The notes under the pieces: model-generated
Database searches by the model: none
What the model was told of the DNA's origin: nothing
The model's input: only the letters and a program-made list of their open reading frames with translations
Position numbers and translations under genes: made by a program
In this document: positions 1 through 12,618 of the stretch, piece after piece
How positions within the stretch are numbered: the first letter of the stretch is position 1
How the letters are laid out: each line of letters starts with the position of its first letter
Assembly (NCBI GenBank): GCA_029531795.1
Contig: JAPEIS010000014.1
Coordinates: 372,001 to 436,000 of the forward strand
Length of the DNA: 64,000 nucleotides
Reading direction: 5' to 3'
DNA from: Sclerotinia nivalis
Lineage: Eukaryota > Ascomycota > Leotiomycetes > Helotiales > Sclerotiniaceae

Positions 1-3000
1 ATGGCACATTACTTATTTCCGGTGCGCGTGGTTGGTTGCCCACGAACTATTGCGAGGCCTACGACCCAGATTCCATGAGGAATTTACTAAAGGCATTACT
101 AAACTTTTGGGATCTCTTACGGAGTGGTCTAACTAGTGATAGTGAGATATTTGGAAATCAACAGTTTATGCGAGGGATTATTGCTGGTGTTAGATATCTA
201 TTGGTGGGTAGTTTTTTTGGCATTGTGAATCATAAATCCTTGCTGATATGGGAATAGGAAAAATCGAACTGCCTCACTCGCGAATCACCAATTGTACAGA
301 GCAATGATAATCTTCGAAAGAATAGAAAGGCCCTTTTGTCGGACCTTTCAGCGCTGGTCAAGACAGCCAAACAATTACAGGACTTTGCTACTTCTCCTCC
401 AGCGAAAATCGACGCGGAGAGTGTCAACGACGTTATCGATGAGATGATTCTAAAGGCTTTCAAAATTGTTGTGAGGGGTATAAAATTCTTGGACAACTTG
501 GAAGAGGATGCGAAACTTCGACAGCCCCTCCATAAAGTCATGGCAACCGTTGCTGAGGAATCATATGTTCCACCTACTCCACCAGCGGAATCGACGTCAT
601 TTAGCGGGACACCGCATACAGACCCTGCAGACGACACGGCATCCCACAGAAGCTCTATCCGAAGTTCGGCAAGCGGCGCCTCTAGTTCCCTGCCATCGGA
701 AGAGCAGAACAAACAACAGTCATACAAACGGATATCGACTGCGTACCCAGCTGTAACCTCGCGTCCATTATCTATTTCTTCAACACAGGCTAAAAGGGCT
801 TCCGTATCTCACCGTGTTTCACTTATAGCCTCCGTACCCACTGAACAACGTCAAAATCTTGTTTCTGAGAGATTAAACTGTGGTCATGATACCTTTCTCT
901 CATATTTGGGATCATTCATCGGACGGCTTCATCTACAAAGCCAGTCTTCGCAAGATTTACTCTCATCAGTGAGGCAGTCAGTAACCGCTGGTCAAGGGTT
1001 ATTGATTGTAGTCGAAGCAGTATGTGCTCACGACAGCCAAAGCGCCGACTTGTTGAACAATGCTCGGAACGCAATGTATGACAAAATCAGTAAATTAGCG
1101 TTGGCAGCTCGGGATATAGTTAGTTCATCAGGTGTTGATGAAGACGATGTTGTAATGGCTCAACAAAATGGAGGATTACTAATGGCGGCCACAGGATGTG
1201 TCAAGGCTGCCGGAGAAGTTGTAGCAAAGACTAAGTTTGTGATCGAGCGAATCGGTGACTTCGAATTTGAACAAGTAGAAGGCCTTGGAATTAATGTTTC
1301 CTCGATAGGTGTCGTACCTGAACATACGATACAAGAAGATGAAGTTGTTGAAGAAACCCCAGAACAACCTTCATCGCGTCCTCCTCCACCACCACTAGTA
1401 ATTCCAAATGTTTACGAGAAGCCATTACCAGAAGTACCCCTCGATTCTCCGCCAGCAATAGAAACCAACCGAATGTCCAATCGACTTTCGAATACTTCCA
1501 TTCTACCTCCACTGCCCAAAATGGGTGCTCCTCTGATGAGCCAAGAGGACTACAGCCCTTCAGACCGTGCTTCAACAAGCGATGGAGAATTTCAATCATA
1601 CAGATCAGCCAGTATCGCAGTGTCCAGCACAGGAACTAGCAGCAGTTATATGCGGGACTCAGAGATGAGCATGATTTCGCAGACTTCTACTCGGGCGACT
1701 ACACCGGACCTCACATCACACAAACCAAGAAATCAACCATCTATATCAAGCATCAGCATGAGCGAAAGCCAATCGACTTTCGCCGATGATCCATATGACC
1801 TCGAGTCAAAAATGCTTGAGAAGACTTTCGCACACGAGTTACTACATAATAAAGAGGGTCAAATTACAGGTGGTTCAATTGCAGCATTGGTAGAACGACT
1901 TACTACACACGATTCAACTCCCGATTCAATGTTTGTTTCGACTTTCTACCTTACGTTCAGATTATTCGCGTCTCCCGTTGAGCTTGCCAAAGCTCTGGTT
2001 GATCGTTTCGAATATGTTGGCGAGACTCCACATATCGCAGGACCTGTGAGGTTGAGAGTCTACAATGTATTTAAGGGCTGGCTGGAATCGCATTGGAGAA
2101 AGGTCTCCGACTATGCTGCACTGTCCATCATCGAAACGTTTGCCAATGATAAACTCCAGGCCGCTCTTCCTGCCGCGGGCAAACGGCTTCACGAGCTAGC
2201 CCAAAAGGTATCTTCTATAGATGGACCTTTAGTGCCCAGGCTCGTTTCTTCAATTGGAAAGACTAGCACATCTTTCGGTCAATATGTACCAGCAGATGTA
2301 CCGGTCCCTCCTGTCGTCGTAACCAAAAGCCAAGCAGCAGTTTTGAAGAACTGGAAAATGGGTGGGAGCAATCCTTCTATCATTGAATTTGACCCACTTG
2401 AGTTAGCCCGTCAGTTGACCATTAAGGAGATGAATATCTTTTGTTCCATTATGCCAGACGAGCTTCTTGGAGCCGCATGGACTAAGGCCAGAAAATGTGT
2501 TTCTAGCGCGGTAAATGTTAAAGCTATGTCCACATTGTCAACGGATCTTTCTAATCTCGTTGCGGACACAATCTTGCAATATGATGATGTCAAGAAAAGA
2601 GCAGTTATCATTAAACACTGGATCAAGATTGCGCACGAATGCTTCAAGCTCAACAATTATGACTCGTTAATGGCAATTATCTGTTCACTCAATTCATCTA
2701 CTATTATCAGATTGAAGAAAACTTGGGACTTGGTTCCTCAAAAAAGAAAGGATATGCTCAAGGCTTTACAAGCAATTGTTGAGCCAGAGAAGAATTACGC
2801 AGTTCTTCGACGCAGGCTTCATGATCACGTACCTCCATGCCTTCCATTTGTAGGTACCTACCTCACAGATTTGACATTTGTTGATGCTGGTAACCCACCC
2901 ACAAAGCAATTGGCTGATGGTACGTCGGTGATCAACTTTGACAAACATACCCGGACAGCCAAAATAATTGGCGAGCTACAACGTTTCCAAATTCCTTATC

Positions 3001-3251
3001 GTCTGGCAGAAGTTCCAGAACTTCAAGAGTGGCTTCAGGCTCAAATTGTCCGCGTCAAATCCGCCTCAGATAATGAGAATGTTCAGCAATACTACCGAAA
3101 GTCGTTACTTTTGGAGCCACGCGATGTCTTGGTTACCAAGCCCAGTCCTGTGGATTCAGCAGTTTCCTTCAGCTCTTCACAGGGAAAGGAAAAATTTGAT
3201 ATCTTTGGATGGACTCACTCATCAAAGGATAAAACACAAACACCCATCTAA
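1..3251 (+). CDS. Ras guanine-nucleotide exchange factor, Cdc25/Ste6 type (5' end outside window)
   Basis: The gene activates Ras GTPases by GDP/GTP exchange at membranes, upstream of cAMP or MAP-kinase signalling (family knowledge). The reading frame is open from base 3 leftwards. Exon 3-203 ends at a GT donor and rejoins at 258 after a 54-nt intron (204-257); the joined frame runs unbroken to the stop at 3249-3251, giving at least 1,064 residues here. The first residues (RGWLPTNYCEAY) look like the end of an SH3 domain. A long Ser/Pro-rich linker follows. Then comes a RasGEF_N (REM) domain (around 1,840-2,200, with GGSIAALVERLTTH) and the catalytic RasGEF domain (around 2,390-3,080; LARQLTIKEMNIF, VIIKHWIKIAHECFKLNNYD, VPPCLPFVGTYLTDL). 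The domain order matches fungal Cdc25 proteins. The start and most of the SH3 domain lie outside the window. Confidence 0.93.
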
Positions 3252-4876
3252 GCAACTTTTGACATTCTTCTCACCGGTCATCAATCGCACTTACTCCGGA
3301 TTCGGAACACATTACACACACATCATGACATTCACTTGATTTGATACCCCCCTCCCACTTTGAATAGCGTTTTAGCGAATGATCTTTTTACCCTCGGAGT
3401 TTACACACGGCGTTCTCGACAGCTTGCTCATAGAAGCGATAGCTGCCATTTTATTTGTTTTACACCACACTTTTACATACTTGAATACCATCACATTTGG
3501 GTATCAAGATTCGGTCCTGGGAAGGATAAAAAAGCTTTTTTTATACTCATAATTGTATACTGGTCGACCAGGAATTGTACATCATATCTTTCCAACTCTT
3601 TCTTTTTTTTTTCTATCTTGTATTGTTCTTATTACCGCAATCCCAAATGGGTGCGCAGTGAAGGTTACCATGGTCTGTCTGGTATGGTCGGGGAAGATGG
3701 TGAGGTGGATGGAGTTGAGGAAAATTCAAACAGAAAACATGCATTTTGGTATGGAATCTCTCGAGGGATTCATTAAGAAATATCAATAGGGAGTTATCCC
3801 CTGGTTATTTGCAGCATTAGCAAAAGCAATTGGTATACGGATGAGCTCGCGCTCGGGTTCTAGTTAATTCATACGTTGGTATTGGTATTTTGGCCGGTGG
3901 GATGTATGGAATGGAATGGGATGGGAGAAATTATATATTGCTTGTGTGGATAGGATTGAGGGATGGGAATGGACAGGTTGAATGGATTTTAGATGAGGTT
4001 CATGGATATGATTAGATGAGGTTGATGGGATGAATTGGGGAAGATGGACAATAGTTAGATACCAATACCAGGCAGAAAGGAAAGGCAAGCCACGGCAAGG
4101 CCGAAAGAGAGAAAGGTTAATGAAGATTATGACAAACATATCCTTGGTTCGTGTATGTGATTTTGGTGATAAACTCTTATGTGATGTTATGGGGAAGTAC
4201 TTGGAGAATAATAATTGAAGAATCAAAGGGTGAAGTTTGTTTTGATATTTTTGATGTTTGTGGTTGTGGTGTGTGGTTGGGTGCTCGGAATGGAGTAGAT
4301 GTTCGGTGCCCGATTTCAAGGGGCCGATGGTAGGGGCCGGGGCTAGGGGCCGATAGGTTGGAGCTTGGAGCTTGGAGGGGTTGGAAAGTGGGGTGGGGTG
4401 GTGGTGTGGTGGCTCGGCTAGCGAATTAGAGAGAGGGAATTGGTGGGTGATGACTCATGAGGTGTAATAGAATAGATACCTACCTAGTGCTTGGTGTCTT
4501 ATTCAATCGTACATATATTGATTGGTATTGCTGTTGTTGTACATGTATTTGTATTCATCATAGACTTTGTCTATGTTACGTGTCTTTGCAGTAAGTATGA
4601 TACAGTAGAACAATAGTTAGATGGTATTGTTCTATTGCTTTGTAGAGCTTTGGTCTGAATGAGGTGAATGAAGTGATCCAGATCTTCAGTGGCAAGAATG
4701 ATGAAAGAAAGAGGAGAAAATATCTATGGGGATAGATACAAGTCCTTCCTTCCTCCTCAACTTACGATTGCACCATTTTTAACTAAAGATATTGATACTC
4801 CACAATTGAATCCTATGAATTCCGTTGCCCCACCAACACAGACCTCATCAACATCCAAGTGTAAAATCTCTGCAAA
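3252..4876. other. Intergenic: 3' flank of the RasGEF gene and distal upstream region of the methionine synthase gene
   Basis: No gene is supported. A T-rich tract lies at about 3,600-3,615. From about 3,880 to 4,450 the plus strand is strongly purine-rich, built of ggatgg/ggaatgg-like steps. This opens long but low-complexity frames on both strands that I do not accept as genes. The stretch probably holds the 3' UTR of the upstream gene and distal promoter sequence. Confidence 0.6.
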
Positions 4877-4883
4877 TCACGTG
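4877..4883. promoter_or_regulatory. TCACGTG box upstream of methionine synthase
   Basis: The heptamer TCACGTG lies about 395 bp before the start codon of the methionine synthase gene. In budding yeast this is the Cbf1/Met4 target controlling sulfur amino acid genes. Filamentous fungi use bZIP regulators (CYS3/MetR), so the same role here is an inference. The motif also occurs elsewhere in the window, for example in both LTRs of the copia element. Confidence 0.4.
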
Positions 4884-5277
4884 TTAGCATTCTTATCTTT
4901 GTAAGACTCGATTCTCAGCACTAGTCCAAGGCGGGGTTCTAAAGACTAGCCACCCCCTCTTTCTGTTCAGGGCACTACTTTAAAGAACTCTCACTCTCAC
5001 CGCTTTTCATCCCTCAACAACTTCTTCTCCTTCCTCTTCCTCTTCTCATCCTTCCTACAAATACATCCATCAGATCACTTTGAAAATATCTTCAAAGTCT
5101 TCAATTTCAATTACTCTTCTTCTTTTCTCCACAAATTTGAATAGAAGAGATCAACAACAATCTCCGACTTCGCTGTCTAGTTTCACCTCACTAGCACGCA
5201 ATAAGTTGTTGGTTTAAATACCTTCACATCAACAATCTCTTCCGCCTTCTTCATCATCTCTCTTCACAATCGCAAAT
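4884..5277 (+). promoter_or_regulatory. Proximal promoter and CT-rich 5' leader of methionine synthase
   Basis: From about 4,955 to 5,170 the coding strand is built of CT/CTT/TCC runs, a hallmark of strongly expressed filamentous-ascomycete promoters where transcription begins in or after pyrimidine tracts. I saw no clear TATA box. The start codon at 5,278 has the context cgcaaatATGG, with A at -3. Confidence 0.5.
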
Positions 5278-7758
5278 ATGGTTCAATCGTAAGTATTCTC
5301 TTCTGCCATACACTCTGCAGTCTATTAATCAATCATATTTACGATAGATCCGTTCTTGGTTTCCCACGTATGGGAGCTCTCAGAGAGCTTAAGAAAGCTA
5401 CTGGTAAGCTTTTCACCTTTCGATATTACCCCACATTGTATAACTAACAATATCAACAGAGGCATACTGGGGTCAAAAGATCTCTCAAGCTGATCTCCTT
5501 GCTGAGGCAAAGAGACTTCGTCTTGAACATTGGAACATTCAAAAGAAGGCCGGTGTCGATATCATTCCATCCAACGACTTCGCTTTATATGATCAAGTTC
5601 TTACTCACATCCAAGACTTTGGTGTAAGCTTTCCTTTCCTATTGCAAACTCAATGTAACCCCGCTGACCATCATCTTCGCAGGCTACACCAGAAAGATAC
5701 ACTCAACATGGTCTCGACCCAATCGATCAATACTTTGCTATGGGACGTGGTCACCAACGTGATGGTGTTGATGTTCCTTCCTTGGAGATGGTAAAATGGT
5801 TCGACTCAAACTACCATTACGTTAAGCCAACTCTTCAAGACAACCAATCCTTCAAGCTCACTTCAGACCCAAAGGCTGTTCGTGAATTCAAGGAAGCTAA
5901 GGAGGCTGGTATCACTACCCGACCAGTCTTGGTTGGTCCAGTTTCCTTCCTCCACCTCGGAAAGCCAGATCGTGGACAATCCGTTGACCCAATTGATCTT
6001 TTGGACAACCTTTTGCCAGTTTACATTGAGCTCCTTAAGCAACTTAAAGCTGCTGGTGCCGAGACTGTTCAAATTGATGAGCCAACTCTCGTTTTCGACC
6101 TTCCATCCAAGACCAAGGCTGCTTTCAAGCCAACATATGAGAGGCTCGCCAGTTTAGGAGATGAGATCCCAAAGATCGTCCTCGCTACCTACTTCGGTGA
6201 TATCGTTCACAACATTGATGCTCTCCCAACTGATATCTATGCTGTCCACGTTGATTTGGTCCGTAACCCAGAACAATTGGAGACTGTCATCTCCGCTTTG
6301 GGATCAAAGACTATCTTGTCCGCTGGTGTTGTTGACGGACGTAACATCTGGAAGACCAACCTCAAGCGTGCTATTGAGACTGTTGAGTCTGCTATTCAAA
6401 AGCTCGGAAAGGACCGTGTCATTGTTGCCACCTCCTCTTCCCTCCTCCACACCCCACACACTCTTGCAAGTGAGAAGAAGCTTGACCCAGAAATTGCTGA
6501 TTGGTTCTCTTTCGCTTCCGAGAAGGTTGTTGAAGTTGCCATCATTGCCAAGGCTGTCACTGAAGGACCAGCTTCCGTTCGTGCTGAGCTCGAAGCTAAC
6601 GCTAAGTCTGTCCAAGCTCGTGCTTCCTCCAAGAGAACCAATGACCCTAAGGTCAAGGAACGTCAATCTAAGATTGTCGAGAAGGATTACAACAGAATCT
6701 CCGGGTTCCCAGAACGTATCTCTCAACAACAAAAGGCTTTAGGTCTTCCTCTTTTCCCAACTACCACCATTGGTTCTTTCCCACAAACCAAGGAGATCCG
6801 TATTCAACGTAACAAGTTCACCAAGGGTGAAATCACTGCTGAGGAGTACGAGAAGTTCATTGAGAAGGAGATTGAAGATGTTGTCAAGGTTCAAGAAGAA
6901 CTTGACCTTGATGTCTATGTTCACGGTGAGCCAGAACGTAACGATATGGTTCAATACTTTGGTGAACGTCTTGATGGTTATGCCTTCACCACACACGCAT
7001 GGGTTCAATCATATGGTTCCCGTTGTGTTCGTCCTCCTATCATCGTTGGTGATATCTCTCGTCCAGCACCAATGACTGTTAAGGAGTCTAAATACGCCGT
7101 CTCCATCTCTAAGAAGCCAATGAAGGGTATGTTGACTGGACCAATCACTTGTTTGAGATGGTCTTTCCCTCGTGATGATGTTCATCAATCCGTCCAAGCT
7201 GAGCAACTTGCTTTGGCTCTTCGTGATGAGGTTGTTGATCTTGAGGCTGCTGGTGTTTACGTCATTCAAGTAGATGAACCAGCTCTTCGTGAAGGTCTTC
7301 CTCTTCGTTCCGGTAAGGAGCGTGAGGCTTACCTTGACTGGGCTGTTAAGTCTTTCAGACTTTCCGTCTCTGGTGTTCAAGATTCCACTCAGATTCACTC
7401 TCACTTCTGTTACTCTGAGTTCCAGGATTTCTTCCACGCCATTGCTGCTCTTGACGCTGATGTTCTCTCTATTGAGAACAGCAAGTCTGATGCTAAGCTC
7501 CTTAAGGTCTTTGTTGATGAAGCTTACCCACGTCACATTGGTCCAGGTGTTTATGACATTCACTCTCCTCGTGTTCCATCCGAGCAAGAGATTAAGGACA
7601 GAATTGAGGAGATGTTACAATTCCTTAAGCCAGAGCAACTTTGGATTGATCCTGATTGTGGTCTTAAGACTCGTCAATGGGCTGAGACTAAGGCTGCTTT
7701 GACCAACATGGTTAATGCTGCTAAGTTTTACCGTCAAAAGTATGCCAACAAGGCATAA
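5278..7758 (+). CDS. MET6: 5-methyltetrahydropteroyltriglutamate-homocysteine methyltransferase (cobalamin-independent methionine synthase)
   Basis: This zinc enzyme transfers the methyl group of 5-methyl-tetrahydropteroyl-triglutamate to homocysteine, the last step of methionine synthesis, in the cytosol. There are four exons, 5278-5288, 5348-5403, 5460-5623 and 5683-7758, with introns of 56-59 nt near the 5' end; the spliced frame is 768 residues, the usual length. It begins MVQSSVLGFPRMGALRELKK. The N-terminal half carries the folate-binding duplicated barrel (IQIDEPTLVFD-like core as QIDEPTLVFDLPS). The C-terminal barrel has the family signatures FPTTTIGSFPQTKEIR, VHGEPERNDMVQYFGE, QVDEPALREGLP, HSHFCYSEF (His and Cys zinc ligands) and LWIDPDCGLKTR (last Cys ligand). 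Codon use is strongly biased (GGT, CCA, AAG), consistent with high expression. Intron-dense 5' end and long last exon are typical. Confidence 0.98.
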
Positions 7759-10700
7759 ATTTCACTTCATATCCATATGTTAATAAGGGGATGTGATTTG
7801 AAGATAATATCATGAGGTTTTTTTTTTTTTTTTTAATGTCTTGGTTCTTTAACCAATGGGAACGACTTCAACATCGGCGTTTCTTGGTTGGGGCATTTAA
7901 GACAAAAGCGGTTTATTATGAGCGTTGCTTGGGAGTTTTCAACAGCATAGGGCGGTCGTGGGTAATAGATGATCCATCAACCGGACATCTTTGGTGGCGT
8001 GGCGTATCAAATATGAAATATGATGGGAAATGAAAAAAAGTGATGAGAATATGGAACTCTTATGACGTTAAACCAACTTTACTATCTTGATGATTGTTAA
8101 GGAGGACGATAAGAGTGGTTTTTTGGTGGAGGTTGGTAGATATGATAAAAGTAGATAAAATATACCCTTTTCAACCGGGAAACTGTATGTGTTAAATGAG
8201 ATGAGATGTGACTTGATGTAGTGTGATATGAATGTGTTACTTGACATGTGTGTTTTGGAATAATGAGCTCAGGTGAGGTTTGGTGAAGTGAGTCAAGCTT
8301 CTTTGGTTCGATTTGAGCGGCCGAGTAAGCGATCACACTTTGATGAGGTAGTTATGACTGAAAGGTACCCCTTTGACCTTTATTATTATGATCATTATTA
8401 CAAAGCAAATCAATTCCATACGAAGCCTCACCATTCATTCGCCCTACTACCTCCAAAGATCCTCCTCCGTACGTCCTTCAATAAGTTTTTCCTTAGAGAG
8501 CATACTGTGGGAATGGAAAAAGACGGGGATTTCCTTCTGAACACCTCCAGTGATTGTTGCCGCTTATCATGTTGACTTGTTGTTGTCTTTCCTTACCTCG
8601 ACTTATTTTACAGTTGATTAGTCTCGGGTAAGTGGAGTGCTTAGGAGAAGGAGAATATATATAATTGTTCGGATTTCGGGGTGTATATATATATGTGGTG
8701 TTTGTATTTATATGGCTGCATTTTATGTGCATGTGCGTGATTTATCGGCAGTGAAGAAGTCTACTATGTATGTTTTCCGCATTTTCTTCCTCGTTCCTTG
8801 TCGTGCTCGAGCTCATTCGTGTCACGGATTGGATGGCTAGCTGGCTCCTTGAGCTCGAGACGTTTTATAATGGAGTCTTGAGCTCTACTTGCCCTGCATG
8901 ATACTTTGAAACTTAACTCGACGAAGGCATCACTTGATCTATTCTTTATGCAGTGAATCAAATCATAGAGTTGCGAATATCATGGAGGTGGTAACTACCA
9001 TCGCTATCGGGTTTGGCAGTGACCCGAGGAAAAGACGAGTACAGGTATTTATAAAAGGGCAGGAATTTGGAGGGCGGCGGTTTTGCAGAAGTTACTAATT
9101 ATGTTGAAGGATGTCCAAAAAGCTCAAGAGTACACTGGGTACTTGGAATCTGTACTCCGTAGTTATCCACGATCGGTCAATCATTAGATCTTTCGATTCT
9201 CTCCGAGTACTTAGTTGTAATCCTGAGTACTAGTGTGTTCTGTTGTTACCATAGTCTCTCGCCAATCCTTGCATTGCCGCGATGTAATCGAGTATAATTT
9301 GGACCCGGGATTGTGGATGTCGTCTCGAGAATGGCACTCTGTGAGTTTTAGGGTGTGGGAAGATCGATAGAGATTAAATTGATGATTTTGTTGTTATAGC
9401 TTGTGTGGTTGCGGTGGTTTTCTTTCTGTTATGAATGAATGGGAGGTTTCGTAGAGGATTTTATACAGTAGACTCGGCTGAGAAGAGGAATTTCACCTTT
9501 TATCTGCTGAGGAGCTTGGCATCTGGCAAATACTGTGACGAGTCCACTTAATATAAACACCGCTCTGCAACTTCCGATCAAGACCTTGGTAAGGCAATTC
9601 CCGAGAGAAGCAACCTCATCACGGAAGGAAAGCCAACCTTTAGTGGTTCTGTCAACATGATTAGTGCTCTCTATATAAACGTGATATAACCAAGCACCCC
9701 GACTCCGACGTGACTTTGTTGTCAAATTTCTAACATAGATTAGGGTATTGCTGTGAAACCTATTTCTCTACCAAACTCAGAACTTATCATTTGTCCAAAA
9801 GACATATGATAATCCCGACGCCCAACCAAAATTCTGAGCAACTTCTATTAGAATCCACGACCAGCCATCCCTCACAGGACCTTCGTGGCAACGACCTCCT
9901 GTTGAAGTAGGCCGCGGACTTCAATTATAAGAGCTTTCCAAGACTTTTAGGCCTCACCAACTTGTCAATCCAAACTAGCTTGACGCGTATCCTCCATACG
10001 TCTGTATCGGATCACGAGTGACGGAGATGAGTCTGGCAAGAGCCTGATATCGCAGAGCAAAACTTGGACATAAAAACAGTGATATCACTAACCGTGACAT
10101 CTCAACACAACCATCTAGAAGGTTTCAGAACGGTCCAGGCTGAAAAAGGAAAAGAAACTGTCGTGAAAGCATAGGAGTGCTAGGTGGATATCGATATAGA
10201 GCAAACATTTACCCGAGCTCTCCGATAAGGATCATGTAGGTTTCCGCGCGTACGTATTTTTCGAGTATTTGTTAGAAAATCCAAAAATGCTCAATTGTCG
10301 GTATCACGTCTTGCTGTCACTCCTAATGCCTGAATCTCGACGCTGGAAATTATTAACTAAAACAAGTTAACTGCTAACTTCTGATCACTTTTTCTTCTTC
10401 TTTTAATGAACCGACTTGCAGGTATATGCTGCGAGATTCATTGCTCTATGTACAACCTTGAGGGATAACAATCGGCCGATGTGATTAAGATGAAGAATAG
10501 CGTGTGATCTAGATGTTACATATACCTAAGAAAACTCATAAGCTAGCTCGGTGCGCCTGGTAAATACTCCATCTGTGTCTAATCAAGCCATAATAGTCAA
10601 ATCTCCACATCCTGGCACGCAACCAAAGAACGAATTTAAAAACGTCTCAAATACCACTGATCAACCCACATGGCGCAATCATCTCCTCAAGATTTATCCA

Positions 10701-12618
10701 GGCTCTGGCTGCCGACATTTTGGTCTAATCTCAGTTGAGTGTTATCTCCAAAAGGATGACGCTTTTATCCATGATTTTCTCGAAGGAAAAGAGTAACTTT
10801 ACCACGCTTCCTGTTTTTTTTTTACCGCTATTATCACATGTATCACTGTCACTCATTTTTCGCAGTCTAGGAAACCGATAACGAGAATTTCGAGGGATTT
10901 CTGCCGGAAAGTTAGGTATATGTTGTTATCTTGAAACATTTTAGTAGTCAATATCGCCGAGAGCTCAAGCTCTGCCAGCTAGGTTGAAAGAGGGACTCAA
11001 AGTTCGATGACCCGGTCCAACCAACTACCATGGTGTCAAATTCGCATTGACACACCCCCATCAGTTGTCTTCTTACTATTGCGATGAGAAAAGTTGCTTG
11101 AGACGGATGAATTTCTACCTGGGATTCCTAAAATTCTCCTGATGAGAGTGTGCAGTGAGCTACACCTTTGATGTAACTTGAAGTACCCGGCTTGAATCTT
11201 GTTATTTAATTCCTGTTAGTACGAAGTGAAGTGGAGATACTTTGAGCCCAAGTATAAAACACAGACAATTGTCCAGTCTATTGATATTTCATACAGATTT
11301 CTCCCATATAACAGAAATCAGATAGAGAAAGAGAATGTTGAGAGGGTCTTGATTCTGTGTTTATTGAGCCCATGCGGATTATTTCTCGGAATTCCGTTTA
11401 CTGAGTAAGGGACCCCGAGTGAAGGGAGAAGATTCCATTGTTTGTTGCCATAAGATCTGAAAATACTCGCCAATCACTAATGTTTTTTGTCACGAACATC
11501 TTGATAGCTATGAACGCTATTGCCAAGATGTTTCCTCTCTCGAAATAATGCTTGAAATCTGAGATCTGTGCCTGGTATAAATCCTAGTCCATTTCTATTT
11601 CGGATATCTTAACATCTGCCTGGCAAGGATAGAGACATACTATATCTTGTTGCTTATATAGACAACCAAGTAGGAATACAATATCACTAGTTGCACTTCC
11701 GACTTGGTAGTAATTTCATGATCAAGACCGGGAATGCGAACGCAATTACGTTCAAAATGAGGATCATGTTTGAGGATAGCAGAGTAATCGGGTTTATAAG
11801 ATTGCGAATATAGAACACATCAAACAGGAAAATAAAGAGACACCAATACATTTGAGGATCTAAAGAAACCAATGTAGTAAACTAGCTCTGCGCATGGCGA
11901 AACGCTAGTAGAGTTGTGATAATTAGAAGCATCACCGGTATTTGTAGACTACTCAGTCACGAGCTTATATCACTATCCTCAAATCCCAGATGGCTTCATT
12001 GCCAATCCTGACAATGACTTGCCATCACACAGGATACAATAAAATCTTCTCTGGACATAGAAGCTCCACCACTTGCTGCGATACAGTGGAATGATAGATG
12101 CAGAGGTATGCTCACAAATGTTTATTGTGCCGAAAGAAAAAATTTGCGTCTCTTGCTTAGAAAAGTAATCGGATTTGGCCCTTAAATATCAGAATATGAG
12201 TTTCCTTGAAGTTTGTGTGTGGGTAGTTGAGCGGGGTGGAGGTATGTTCTCAGGGGCCAATAAGAGGAGGATGCTATGGATATCTAAGAAGTAAAAAGAC
12301 CAGGGCAGCGAATCGAAGGAGAGTTCCTCTCTTCGGTCACATTGACACACATGCGCACGGCGAAAAAATGGAATGGAAGCCGTTGATCGCACTTTGATCT
12401 CTACTAATTTGTCGATGAGAATTTGTTCATGATGCACATATGAAGATTCTCGAATATTGAGAAAATGGTGCTATCGGTCGATTCCAATCTTCATCAACGC
12501 TGTAACATTTCCAAACTCCAAAATCGTCCTTGTCAATAGGCTCAGAGTATCAATGCCATAAAACAAGTTACCAAAATTCTGTCAACGCCGTTACTGTCAA
12601 CCTTAGTGCTTGCAACGT
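7759..12618. other. 4.9-kb gene-poor intergenic region
   Basis: I see no supported gene. There is a long T run just after the MET6 stop (about 7,818-7,834), a TA-repeat stretch (about 8,657-8,695) and only short scattered frames on both strands without recognisable protein sequence or convincing splice structure. The first 300-400 bases are probably the MET6 3' UTR. The rest could hold a non-coding transcript or decayed sequence, but nothing seen shows it. Confidence 0.55.

Noticed and set aside
3864..4319. 151-codon minus-strand frame downstream of the RasGEF gene
   Set aside because: Low-complexity His/Ser/Pro sequence produced by purine-rich ggatgg steps; no splice signals or family match.
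6304..7587. Long minus-strand and second-frame open frames opposite MET6
   Set aside because: Shadows caused by the strong codon bias of MET6; the sense frame is unmistakable.
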